Source of the DNA: DASZQY01 sp963843565
GTDB taxonomy: Bacteria > Pseudomonadota > Alphaproteobacteria > Rhizobiales > Kaistiaceae
Assembly: GCA_963843565.1 (NCBI GenBank)
Contig: CAWJKY010000003.1
Location: 2,542,001-2,606,000 of the forward strand
Length of the DNA stretch: 64,000 nucleotides
Reading direction: 5' to 3'
This document shows positions 56,556 to 64,000 of the stretch, one piece after another (position 1 is the stretch's first letter; every line of letters starts with the position of its first letter). Under the pieces are notes generated by a model. That model had not been told where the DNA came from and searched no databases. It saw nothing but the letters and a program-made list of their open reading frames with translations. The position numbers and the translations under genes were made by a program.

Positions 56556-59500
56556 ATGCCGAAAGCCGCCACGAAGTCCGCCGCCAAGCCCGCGAAGTCG
56601 GCCGCCACCGCCGGCGTGCCCGTCAAGAAGGGCGACCACGTCTTCCTCGTAGACGGCTCCAGCTACATCTACCGCGCCTTCCACGCGCTGCCGCCGCTCA
56701 CCCGCAAGTCCGACGGGCTGCCGGTCGGCGCCGTCTACGGCTTCTGCAACATGCTGTGGAAGCTGCTGGTCGACGCGTCGGCGGGGGTCAAGCCGACCCA
56801 CTTCGCGGTCGTCTTCGACCTGTCGGAGCACACCTTCCGCAACGAACTCTACAAGGACTACAAGGCGCACCGGCCGGAGGCGCCCGACGACCTCAAGCCG
56901 CAGTTCGGCCTGATCCGCAAGGCGACCGCCGCCTTCAACCTGCCGAGTATCGAGCAGGCCGGCTTCGAGGCCGACGACATCATGGCGACCTACGCGCGCC
57001 AGGCGGCGGAAGCCGGCGCAGACGTCACCATCGTGTCCTCGGACAAGGACCTGATGCAGCTGGTCGGCAACGGCGTCACCATGTTCGACACCATGAAGGA
57101 CCGGCGCATCGGCGTCGACGAGGTGATGGAGAAGTTCGGCGTCGGGCCCGACAAGGTCATCGACGTGCAGGCGCTCGCCGGCGACTCGGTCGACAACGTG
57201 CCGGGCGTGCCGGGCATCGGCGTCAAGACGGCGGCGCAACTCATCAACGAATACGGCGATCTCGATACGCTGCTCATGCGCGCGTCCGAGATCAAGCAGC
57301 CCAAACGGCGGGAATCGCTGACCGAGCACGCCGACGCGGCGCGCCTGTCGCGCACCCTCGTCACCCTCGACCAGAACGTGCCGCTCGAGGTGTCGCTCGC
57401 CGAGCTCGCGGTGCGCGAGCGTGACGGGCCGATGCTGGTCGCCTTCTGCAAGGCGCTCGACTTCGGTTCGCTCAGCCGCCGCGTCGCTGCGGCGCTCGAC
57501 GTCGATCTCGACGCGGTGGCGCCGGCGCTCCCCGGCGAGGCGCCCTCCGCACCGGCGGCGAAAACGGACCGCGCCGACGTGACCGAGGAGGCGGTGCCGG
57601 CGCGCCCGGTCTATCGCCCCTACTTCAACGCCGGCGACAAGCGCGGGCCGGCCGGCGCCAACGGCGGTTCCGGCGCCGGCAAGGTGGCGGCGGAGGCCGC
57701 CGCGGCGGTCGCGGCGGTGCCGTTCGACGCCAAGAGCTACACGACGATCACCAGCCTCGACGTGCTCGACGAATGGATCGCGGAGGCGCGCGAAATCGGC
57801 CGCATCTCGGTCGACACCGAGACCACCTCGCTCGATCCGATGCAGGCGGACCTTGCGGGAATCAGCCTGGCGCTCGCCCCGGGGCGCGCCGCCTACGTTC
57901 CGGTCGGCCACACGGACGGTGCCGGCGATCTTCTCGGCGGCGGGCGGGTCGCGGGCCAGATCGCGGTCGCCGACGCGCTTCAGCACCTGAAGCCGCTGCT
58001 CGAAGACGCCTCGGTGCTCAAGATCGCGCAGAACCTGAAATACGACGCGGTGGTCTTCGCCCGTCACGGCATCGACGTGGCGCCCTTCGACGACACCATG
58101 CTGATCTCCTACGCGCTCGACGGCGGCAAGGGCGGCAGCGGCATGGATGAGCTGTCCGACGCGGTCCTCGGCCACAAGCCGATCCCCTTCAAGGAGGTCG
58201 CCGGCAGCGGCGCCAAGCAGGTGTCGTTCGACCGGGTCGCCATCGACAAGGCGACGGAATATTCCGCCGAGGACGCCGATGTGGCCCTCCGCCTGTGGTC
58301 GGCGCTCAAGCCGCGGCTGGCGGCCGAGCACATGGCGACCGTCTACGAGACGCTGGAGCGGCCGATGATCCCGGTGCTGGCGCGCATGGAGGCGCGCGGC
58401 ATCAAGGTCGACCGCCAGATCCTGTCGCGCCTGTCGGGCGAATTCGCGCAGAAGCTCGGGAGCCTCGAACACGAAATCTATGAACTCGCCGGTGAGACCT
58501 TCAACATCGGCTCGCCCAAGCAGCTCGGCGAAATCTTCTTCGACAAGCTCGGGTTGCCGGGCGGCAAGAAGACCAAGACCGGTGCCTGGTCGACGGGCGC
58601 CGACGTCCTCGACGAGCTGGCCGCCACCGGCAACACGCTCGCCGCGCGAATCCTCGACTGGCGCCAGCTGTCCAAGCTGAAGTCGACCTACACCGACCTC
58701 CTGCCCGGCTACATCCACCCCGACACCGGGCGCGTCCACACCTCCTACGCGCTTGCCTCGACCACCACCGGGCGCCTCTCCTCGTCCGATCCGAACCTTC
58801 AGAACATTCCGGTCCGCACCGAGGACGGGCGGCGCATCCGCACCGCCTTCATCGCCGACAAGGGCAACAAGCTGATCTCGGCGGACTACAGCCAAATCGA
58901 ACTCCGCATCGTCGCGCACGTCGCCGAGGTGCCGGAACTCAAGCAGGCGTTCGCCGACAACCTAGATATTCACGCCATGACTGCGTCCGAGATGTTCAAC
59001 GTGCCGGTGGAGGGCATGCCGGCCGAGGTGCGCCGGCGCGCCAAGGCGATCAACTTCGGCATCATCTACGGCATCTCGGCCTTCGGCCTCGCCAACCAGC
59101 TCGGCATCCCGCGCGAGGAGGCCGGCGCCTACATCAAGCGCTACTTCGAGCGCTTCCCCGGCATCCGCACCTACATGGACCTGATGCGCAAGACGGTGAA
59201 GGAAGACGGCTTCGTCTCGACGCTGTTCGGGCGCAAGATCCACTTCCCCCAGGCGAAATCGTCGAACCCGTCGGAGCGCGCCTTCGTCGAGCGCGCCTCG
59301 ATCAACGCGCCGATCCAGGGGACCGCCGCCGACATCATCCGCCGCGCCATGATCCGCATGGAAGACGCACTTGCGCAGGCGAAGCTGTCAGCGCGGATGC
59401 TGCTCCAGGTCCACGACGAACTGGTCTTCGAGGCGCCGGACGACGAGGTCGACAAGACCATGAGCGTCGTGGCGCAGGTGATGGAGGACGCGGCGGAGCC

Positions 59501-59570
59501 GGCAGTCCAACTCTCCGTGCCGCTCAAGGTCGACGCCAATGCCGGCGACAACTGGGACGCCGCGCATTGA
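56556..59570 (+). CDS. polA: DNA polymerase I
   Basis: 1004 residues. 5'-3' exonuclease (DGSSYIYRAFHALPPLTRKS, EADDIMATYARQAAEAG, GDSVDNVPGVPGIGVKTAAQ), 3'-5' exonuclease with SVDTETTSLDP near residue 419, and polymerase motifs A/B/C: DPNLQNIPVRTEDGRRIRTA, RRRAKAINFGIIYGISAFGL and VHDELVFEAP. All three activities should be present. It fills gaps in repair and removes Okazaki primers. Confidence 0.97.
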   Translation: MPKAATKSAAKPAKSAATAGVPVKKGDHVFLVDGSSYIYRAFHALPPLTRKSDGLPVGAVYGFCNMLWKLLVDASAGVKPTHFAVVFDLSEHTFRNELYKDYKAHRPEAPDDLKPQFGLIRKATAAFNLPSIEQAGFEADDIMATYARQAAEAGADVTIVSSDKDLMQLVGNGVTMFDTMKDRRIGVDEVMEKFGVGPDKVIDVQALAGDSVDNVPGVPGIGVKTAAQLINEYGDLDTLLMRASEIKQPKRRESLTEHADAARLSRTLVTLDQNVPLEVSLAELAVRERDGPMLVAFCKALDFGSLSRRVAAALDVDLDAVAPALPGEAPSAPAAKTDRADVTEEAVPARPVYRPYFNAGDKRGPAGANGGSGAGKVAAEAAAAVAAVPFDAKSYTTITSLDVLDEWIAEAREIGRISVDTETTSLDPMQADLAGISLALAPGRAAYVPVGHTDGAGDLLGGGRVAGQIAVADALQHLKPLLEDASVLKIAQNLKYDAVVFARHGIDVAPFDDTMLISYALDGGKGGSGMDELSDAVLGHKPIPFKEVAGSGAKQVSFDRVAIDKATEYSAEDADVALRLWSALKPRLAAEHMATVYETLERPMIPVLARMEARGIKVDRQILSRLSGEFAQKLGSLEHEIYELAGETFNIGSPKQLGEIFFDKLGLPGGKKTKTGAWSTGADVLDELAATGNTLAARILDWRQLSKLKSTYTDLLPGYIHPDTGRVHTSYALASTTTGRLSSSDPNLQNIPVRTEDGRRIRTAFIADKGNKLISADYSQIELRIVAHVAEVPELKQAFADNLDIHAMTASEMFNVPVEGMPAEVRRRAKAINFGIIYGISAFGLANQLGIPREEAGAYIKRYFERFPGIRTYMDLMRKTVKEDGFVSTLFGRKIHFPQAKSSNPSERAFVERASINAPIQGTAADIIRRAMIRMEDALAQAKLSARMLLQVHDELVFEAPDDEVDKTMSVVAQVMEDAAEPAVQLSVPLKVDANAGDNWDAAH

Positions 59571-60196
59571 GGATTACGCTCACCTACAAAGGCGAGATTC
59601 CCGGCAACAAACGGCCGCCGGAGAAGATCGACGCCATTCGCCAGGAGTTCCATCGCCAGCTGACGAAGCTTTGGGGCCGAAATCAACTTTCATTCCTGAA
59701 AGATTGGGTCGATACCGGCTTCGCTGGCGGTGCGCCTGACTTCCGACGGCGGCATGGGAAGCGCACATATCTCCCGATCGTCAGTGAGGCGATTTACCTG
59801 CGTGCGCGCCTGAATGTGAGGCTGCTGAGCGGTCTTGATCAGCATCAACCTAGCTACGCAAAGGGTGACATAGACAATCGCGTCAAGTCACTGCTCGACG
59901 CCCTTTCGGCGCCCACCCAAGCCTCTCGGATTCCAGCAGCGGCGCCGTTCAGAGACACGATCTGCTTCATGTCCGACGACTCTCTTGTCGACGAATTGAC
60001 CGTCAGCACAGCACCATTGCTCGCAGTCGGAAATCCGGGCGTAACACTTGCAATCGTGGATGCAGATATCATTGCCGGCGACAGGGTTCTCACCAAGACG
60101 CTCGCGTCGTTGTGTGACGCAGTGATCCCCTACGCCATCGGCGACTTCTGGGCCGCGTCGAGGCTCCACGGGCCGGGGCCGGACGCGGCGATGTAG
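59567..60196 (+). CDS. RusA-like Holliday-junction resolvase-fold protein
   Basis: 209 residues from a TTG that overlaps the polA stop. MRITLTYKGEIPGNKRPPEK and HRQLTKLWGRN resemble stand-alone RusA relatives. The RusA motif is KGDIDNRVKSLLDAL (Asp101, Asp103, Asp111), followed by a DD at 137-138 (MSDDSLVDEL), i.e. the catalytic acid set. GC content is visibly lower than in neighbours. The last 22 residues overlap doxX antisense, so the native 3' end may be lost. Possible phage or mobile origin. Confidence 0.75.
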   Translation: MRITLTYKGEIPGNKRPPEKIDAIRQEFHRQLTKLWGRNQLSFLKDWVDTGFAGGAPDFRRRHGKRTYLPIVSEAIYLRARLNVRLLSGLDQHQPSYAKGDIDNRVKSLLDALSAPTQASRIPAAAPFRDTICFMSDDSLVDELTVSTAPLLAVGNPGVTLAIVDADIIAGDRVLTKTLASLCDAVIPYAIGDFWAASRLHGPGPDAAM

Positions 60197-60552
60197 AGAT
60201 AGACGAAGCAGAAGAGGATCGCCGCCTCGCCGAAGTTCAGGAGCGGGAAGAACGAATGCGGCGCGTGTGATGTCCAGTAGGCGACCGCCATCTCGCCCGA
60301 CAGGACGAACGCGGCGAGACGTGTCTGCCAGCCGACCAACACCATCAGGCTGCCGACGAGCTCCAGAACACCGATCCAGAAGAACCAGCCCGGCATGCCG
60401 CCACCGGGCGGTGCGCCGGGGGGCGGCGGAAACGCCGGTAAGCTGAACACCTTCTGGGTGGCGTGTTCGAGAAACAGAAGCGCGGTGACGATCCTGAGCA
60501 GGGACAGGAATTGCGGGCGCCAGGTGCCCAGGCGCTGGAAGAAACTGTGCAC
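60130..60552 (-). CDS. DoxX-family membrane protein
   Basis: 140 residues with four membrane helices. LLRIVTALLFLEHATQKVFS, WFFWIGVLELVGSLMVLVGW, RLAAFVLSGEMAVAYWTSHA and GEAAILFCFVYLYIAASGPG PWSLD are the DoxX pattern. Family members are linked to thiol or quinone redox control, but function is uncertain. Its 3' 67 bases overlap the RusA-like gene on the opposite strand. Confidence 0.9.
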   Translation of the reverse strand: MHSFFQRLGTWRPQFLSLLRIVTALLFLEHATQKVFSLPAFPPPPGAPPGGGMPGWFFWIGVLELVGSLMVLVGWQTRLAAFVLSGEMAVAYWTSHAPHSFFPLLNFGEAAILFCFVYLYIAASGPGPWSLDAAQKSPMA

Positions 60553-60649
60553 TGTATGGAAATCCTTCTGCGGGTCGTTCGTCCGCGAACGATCTGGCAG
60601 GCCGGAGCACCGCGCCGCAACACAAGCCCGGTCACAAGTCGGTGACGGG

Positions 60650-61162
60650 CTAGCCGCCTTCTTTCTCGTAGAAATCGCGGATGGTGTAGGCGAGTTCGAC
60701 CTTGCCCTGACGCAACATGCCCCAGGCGCTGCCGCCGGCGAGCCTGTCCAGCTCCATCTGGCGGCGGTGGATCATGGCGGCGAAACGGTCGACCAGATCG
60801 GGCGAGTTGGCGAGCACGTGGGCGAGCGCCTGCTTGGACACCTCGATCATTTCAAGCGGCGCGGCGGCGGTGACGGTGGCGCTCCGCCTGGCGCCGGTGA
60901 GCAGCGACATTTCGCCGACGACGGCGCCCGGCCCGAGACGGGCAACCGGCTCCGCCTCGCCGTCGACGCTGACCACCGCCTCTCCCGACGCGACCACGTA
61001 CATGGCGTGGCCGGGGCCGTCCTCCTCGATGGGCGTGGCGCCCTGCGGGAAAGCCACGAAACGGGCGTGGTCGGCGAGCTGCTCCAGCTCCTCGGCCGTC
61101 AGGACATCGGCGAAGAACGGAACGGTCCTCAGGACTTCAACGGGTTCGACGACTTGAGCCAT
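60650..61162 (-). CDS. Cyclic nucleotide-binding domain protein
   Basis: 170 residues; a GTG at 61171 is closer to AAGGA and is an alternative start. EVLRTVPFFADVLTAEELEQ, AMYVVASGEAVVSVDGEAEP, LGPGAVVGEMSLLTGARRSA TVTAAAPLEMIEVSKQALAH is a cNMP-binding fold with the GEMSLL-R phosphate-binding cassette. There is no helix-turn-helix; the C-terminal helix ends YTIRDFYEKEGG. A sensor module of unknown partner. Confidence 0.88.
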   Translation of the reverse strand: MAQVVEPVEVLRTVPFFADVLTAEELEQLADHARFVAFPQGATPIEEDGPGHAMYVVASGEAVVSVDGEAEPVARLGPGAVVGEMSLLTGARRSATVTAAAPLEMIEVSKQALAHVLANSPDLVDRFAAMIHRRQMELDRLAGGSAWGMLRQGKVELAYTIRDFYEKEGG

Positions 61163-61195
61163 GGGCGGCACTTTTCCTTGCGGCGACGGTTCGGG

Positions 61196-61756
61196 TCAAG
61201 TCGGGGAACGGCGCCAGGTGGTGAGGGTCACACCCGCGGCGGCGTCGAGCATCTCGGTGGGCTGAGGCGCAAGGCCGGCCGCGGCCAGCAACCCTTCCGC
61301 GCTGGCGCCATCGGCAATGGCCGAGAAGAGGGGCACGCCACCCGGCAGCGTCACGTGTGGATTGCGCGACAGGTGGAAGGCGTCGAAGCCGGCGGCGAGG
61401 AACGTATCCATCACCCGGCGGCCGCCCGGCACCGCCACGACCCCGCCGCCGGGGGCAGCTTCGGAAAGCGCCTCGGCAAGCGGCACCGTGACCGGGTTCC
61501 ACCACCAGCCGTCCGCGCGCCGTTCGATGCCCGCGACGCGCGACGACAGGATGAGGCGCCGCCGGGCAAGCGTATTGGGGTGCCGCTCGTGGCCGAGGCG
61601 ACCGACGACGGTGAGCGCGGCGCGGGAAAGCGCGCTCTGGAAGCGCGCCCAGTCGGCGTCGTTGTGAAGTGCGGCCGGCGTCTCGCCGGACGCATCGGCG
61701 ATGCGGTCGTCGGCCGAGACGATGGCGTGACCCTCGATGCGCCAGTCGCCGATCAT
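61196..61756 (-). CDS. Dihydrofolate reductase-fold (RibD C-terminal-like) protein
   Basis: 186 residues from MIGDWRIEGHAIVSADDRIA; the ATG lacks an evident ribosome-binding site but starts the conserved region. LTVVGRLGHERHPNTLARRR LILSSRV and VVAVPGGRRVMDTFLAAGFD AFHLSRNPHVTLPGGVPLF match the DHFR-like reductase family, which binds NADPH. Riboflavin- or folate-like reduction is not assured. It precedes the cNMP protein by 33 bases, possibly one operon. Confidence 0.75.
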   Translation of the reverse strand: MIGDWRIEGHAIVSADDRIADASGETPAALHNDADWARFQSALSRAALTVVGRLGHERHPNTLARRRLILSSRVAGIERRADGWWWNPVTVPLAEALSEAAPGGGVVAVPGGRRVMDTFLAAGFDAFHLSRNPHVTLPGGVPLFSAIADGASAEGLLAAAGLAPQPTEMLDAAAGVTLTTWRRSPT

Positions 61757-61945
61757 TTCGTAGCGCAGTCCCCAGCCTTGAAATCGCCGCGGAGGGATCG
61801 CATATCGCCCGGGTCGCCGCCAGACCCACGCACGGGACACCCGCTCCAGTGATCTGACCCCTCCTCTCTCTCCGACCGCCCGGCGCCACAGGCGAAGTGC
61901 GTCCCGCGATCCGCCCGGGCGCCGTCCGCGAGAGGAGAGAGAGAC

Positions 61946-62140
61946 ATGGCGGACCACAAACTTCCAAACGACGACCGCGTCCAGGCGGCGAGGCGGCCCG
62001 GCAAGCGAACGCCCTTCTTCGAAGCGATCGCCAGAGCGGAGCTCGGACGCGCCTACTGGAGCGAAGGCGACGAGGCGGAGTTGCGCGACGCGCGAACCCG
62101 GAAGCGCAAACCTGAGGGCGCGCGCAAGCCCAGGCGCTGA
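61946..62140 (+). CDS. Small basic uncharacterised protein
   Basis: 64 residues: MADHKLPNDDRVQAARRPGK, RTPFFEAIARAELGRAYWSE, GDEAELRDARTRKRKPEGAR, KPRR. It has a very strong purine-rich AGAGGAGAGAGAG site before the ATG and a terminator just after the stop, so it is probably a real, well-expressed monocistronic gene. The basic C-terminus might bind nucleic acid. No family recognised. Confidence 0.65.
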   Translation: MADHKLPNDDRVQAARRPGKRTPFFEAIARAELGRAYWSEGDEAELRDARTRKRKPEGARKPRR

Positions 62141-62147
62141 ACGACTG

Positions 62148-62169
62148 GAGGGGCCGGCGACGGCCCCTC
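62148..62169 (+). terminator. Stem-loop terminator after the small basic gene
   Basis: GAGGGGCCG (62148-62156) pairs perfectly with CGGCCCCTC (62161-62169) around a GCGA loop, then CCCCTTTCTC. The tetraloop and GC-rich stem are typical, though the T run is short. It also separates the convergent pheT. Confidence 0.7.
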
Positions 62170-62176
62170 CCCTTTC

Positions 62177-64000
62177 TCAGGCCCGCAGCGTGCCGCCGGT
62201 CGCCTTGGTGACCGCGTCGACGACCTTGCCGGCGGCCTGCTCGATCTCGGTGTCAGTCAGCGTGCGCTCGGAGGGCTGCATGGTCACCTCGATGGCGACC
62301 GACTTGTTGTCGGCGCCGAGCGCCGCGCTCTCGAACACATCGAAGACATTGACGGCAGCGATCAGCTTGCGGTCGGCGCCCTCGGCGGCGCGCACGATCC
62401 GCGCCGCGGTCACGTCGCGGCCGACGACGAAGGCGAAGTCGCGGCGCACGGGCTGGAAGGCGGACAGGTCGAGCGGCGTCTTGGTCTTGGTCGGGCGGGC
62501 CTTCGGCAAGGGAATCGCATCGAGGATCAGCTCGAAGCCGGCGACCGGACCCGCCACGTCGAGAAGCTCGAGGATGCGCGGGTGAAGCTCGCCGAAGGTG
62601 GCGAGGACGGTCTTCGGCCCCTGGCGGATCGTGCCGGAGCGGCCCGGGTGGAACCACTCGGGCGCGTCGTCGGTGACCTGCACCTTGGCGGCTGCGACAC
62701 CCAGCACGTCGAGGAGCGCCAGCGCGTCGGCCTTGACGTCGAAGACGGAGGCGCCGGTGGCCTTGCCCTGCCAGTGGCGGCCGGCGCCGTTGACGCCCGC
62801 CGTGCCGGTGCGCACCGCCGAGGCGGCGATCACCTGATCCTCGGGCCGGTCGCCGCGGTAAATCTGGCCGACCTCGAAGAGGGCGAGATCGGGGAAGCCG
62901 CGCGCGGCATTGCGGCCGGCGGCGGCGAGAAGACCGGCAAGCAGACTCGGCCGCATGTCCGACATCTCGGCAGCGATCGGATTGGCCAGCACCAGATCGG
63001 GCGCGCCGCCGCCGAAGGCCGCCGCCTGATCGTGGGAGATGAACGACCAGGTCATCGCCTCGACCATGCCGCGGGCGGCGAGCGCCCGCTTGGCACGGCG
63101 GGTACGCACCTGGATCGGCGTCAGCACCGGCTTCAGGGCCTCGGGCGCGCGGCGCATGGGCGTCGGCGGCACCTTGTCGAGGCCGTAGATGCGGATGACT
63201 TCCTCGACGATATCGGCCTTGCCGGTGGCGTCCGGCCGCCAGGTCGGCACCGTCACGGTCAGCGCTCCCTTGCCGCTTTTCTTGGCGGCGAAGCCGAGCG
63301 CATCGAGGATGCGCGTCACGTCGGACACCGGCGGTTCGATGCCGGTCAGGCGCTTGATCTCGGAGAGCGGGAACTCGACCACCGTCCGGGTGTCCGGCAC
63401 CTCGCCGGCAACCAGCACCTCGGTCGGCGTGCCGCCGCAGAACTCGGTGACGAGCGCCGTGGCGAGCTCGAGGCCGGGCACGGTCAGAGACGGATCGACG
63501 CCGCGCTCGAAGCGATGGCGAGCGTCGGAGTTGATGCCGAGCTTGCGGCCGGTCTGGGCGATGTTGATCGGGTCCCACAACGCCGACTCGATGAGCACGT
63601 CGGTGGTGTCCGCATCGCACCCGGAGCGCTCACCGCCCATGACGCCGGCCAGCGACTCAACGCCGTTGTTGTCGGCGATGACGCAGATGTCCGGGTCGAG
63701 CGCGTAGGTCTTGCCGTCGAGGGCAAGAATTTCTTCGCCGGCGGCGGCGCGGCGCACGACCAGGCTGCCGGAGATCTTCCTGGCATCGAAGACGTGCAGC
63801 GGCCGGCAGCGGTCGTAGGTGATGAAGTTGGTGATGTCGACGAGCGCGTTGATGGGGCGGAGGCCAATGGCGCGGAGCCGCTTCTGCAGCCAGTCCGGCG
63901 ACGGGCCGTTCCTGACGCCGCGCACCAGGCGGAGCGCGAAGGCCGGGCAGAGCGACGGCGTCTCGCCGAAGTCGAGCTTGACCTTGACCGGACACGCGCC
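62177..64000 (-). CDS. pheT: Phenylalanyl-tRNA synthetase beta subunit, N-terminus outside window
   Basis: At least 607 residues of about 800 are visible; the 5' end lies beyond 64000. In frame from the edge: ACPVKVKLDFGETPSLCPAF ALRLVRGVRNGPSPDWLQKR is the B3/B4 tRNA-recognition region. Then VDITNFITYDRCRPLHVFDA, EIKRLTGIEPPVSDVTRILD (B5), the synthetase-like core and the C-terminal FDX-ACB domain (FQPVRRDFAFVVGRDVTAAR). Forms alpha2-beta2 PheRS and charges tRNA-Phe. pheS should lie just to the right. Confidence 0.96.
   Translation of the reverse strand, partial: GACPVKVKLDFGETPSLCPAFALRLVRGVRNGPSPDWLQKRLRAIGLRPINALVDITNFITYDRCRPLHVFDARKISGSLVVRRAAAGEEILALDGKTYALDPDICVIADNNGVESLAGVMGGERSGCDADTTDVLIESALWDPINIAQTGRKLGINSDARHRFERGVDPSLTVPGLELATALVTEFCGGTPTEVLVAGEVPDTRTVVEFPLSEIKRLTGIEPPVSDVTRILDALGFAAKKSGKGALTVTVPTWRPDATGKADIVEEVIRIYGLDKVPPTPMRRAPEALKPVLTPIQVRTRRAKRALAARGMVEAMTWSFISHDQAAAFGGGAPDLVLANPIAAEMSDMRPSLLAGLLAAAGRNAARGFPDLALFEVGQIYRGDRPEDQVIAASAVRTGTAGVNGAGRHWQGKATGASVFDVKADALALLDVLGVAAAKVQVTDDAPEWFHPGRSGTIRQGPKTVLATFGELHPRILELLDVAGPVAGFELILDAIPLPKARPTKTKTPLDLSAFQPVRRDFAFVVGRDVTAARIVRAAEGADRKLIAAVNVFDVFESAALGADNKSVAIEVTMQPSERTLTDTEIEQAAGKVVDAVTKATGGTLRA

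Noticed and set aside
56379..58919. 846-codon open frame on the minus strand opposite polA and hicA
   Set aside because: It mirrors polA codon bias, is extremely Arg/Gly/Asp rich and has no ribosome-binding site or family feature.
1..64000. tRNA, rRNA, CRISPR arrays, insertion sequences and prophage
   Set aside because: Scanned by eye on both strands; no cloverleaf-like tRNA, repeat-spacer array, transposase or integrase was recognised. A tRNAscan/Infernal run would be decisive.

Overview
The window is high-GC DNA (roughly two-thirds G+C by eye) from an alphaproteobacterium, most likely of the order Hyphomicrobiales (Rhizobiales) or a close relative. The markers are flaF/flbT beside flgL, a DUF1217 flagellar gene, a RegB/RegA (ActS/ActR) redox pair, MmcB, DUF2852, and a full-consensus CtrA site. 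No rRNA, tRNA, CRISPR array, insertion sequence or prophage was recognised.

Region 1-21.4 kb is a flagellar locus built as two divergent transcription units. Leftward from about 7.05 kb the order is motA, fliM, a small membrane protein, fliN, fliG, flhB, an unassigned gene, flgB, flgC, fliE, flgG and the first codons of flgA, mostly with overlapping or touching reading frames. Rightward from about 7.2 kb the order is a DUF1217 gene, flgF, fliI, flgE, flgK, flgL, flaF, flbT, flgD, fliQ, flhA, fliR, then a FliJ-like coiled coil, a FlgJ-type rod-binding protein, a FlgN-like protein, a membrane-anchored FliL-like protein, and a PAS-GGDEF diguanylate cyclase. Together these supply rod, hook, junction, C-ring, export gate and stator A. 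fliF, fliP, flgH, flgI, motB and flagellin are not in the window.

Region 21.4-31.6 kb holds small-molecule metabolism (a BKACE enzyme, a hydroxypyruvate isomerase-like protein, a succinate-semialdehyde dehydrogenase-like enzyme, glycerate 2-kinase), a FecR plus CHASE2-GGDEF-EAL signalling pair, and an S4-like/sulfotransferase fusion. Region 31.6-42.2 kb holds a ferritin-like/ferredoxin/double-CDGSH fusion, an arsenic module (thioredoxin-like, CcdA, ArsC, aquaglyceroporin), the elongation factor P module (epmB and epmA divergent from efp), an acyltransferase, thioredoxin 2 and an aldo/keto reductase.

Region 42.4-64 kb is mixed housekeeping and accessory DNA: an SMP-30 hydrolase, a DUF1624 membrane protein, a FabZ-like dehydratase, MmcB, YjbR, RegBA, a PHA depolymerase, a YgjP-type metallohydrolase, PBP1A, an MscS channel, ketopantoate reductase, HicBA, DNA polymerase I, a RusA-like nuclease, DoxX, a cyclic-nucleotide-binding protein, a DHFR-fold protein and a 3'-partial pheT.

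The most notable observations are: a 150-bp palindrome lying exactly in frame as 50 codons inside epmB; the ferritin-like/Fer4/CDGSH-CDGSH fusion; an S4-sulfotransferase fusion; a perfect 12-bp hairpin that buries the flgB ribosome-binding site; and a TTAA-N7-TTAA CtrA box between pbp1A and mscS. Long open frames antisense to real genes are common here because of the GC-rich codon bias and were discarded.
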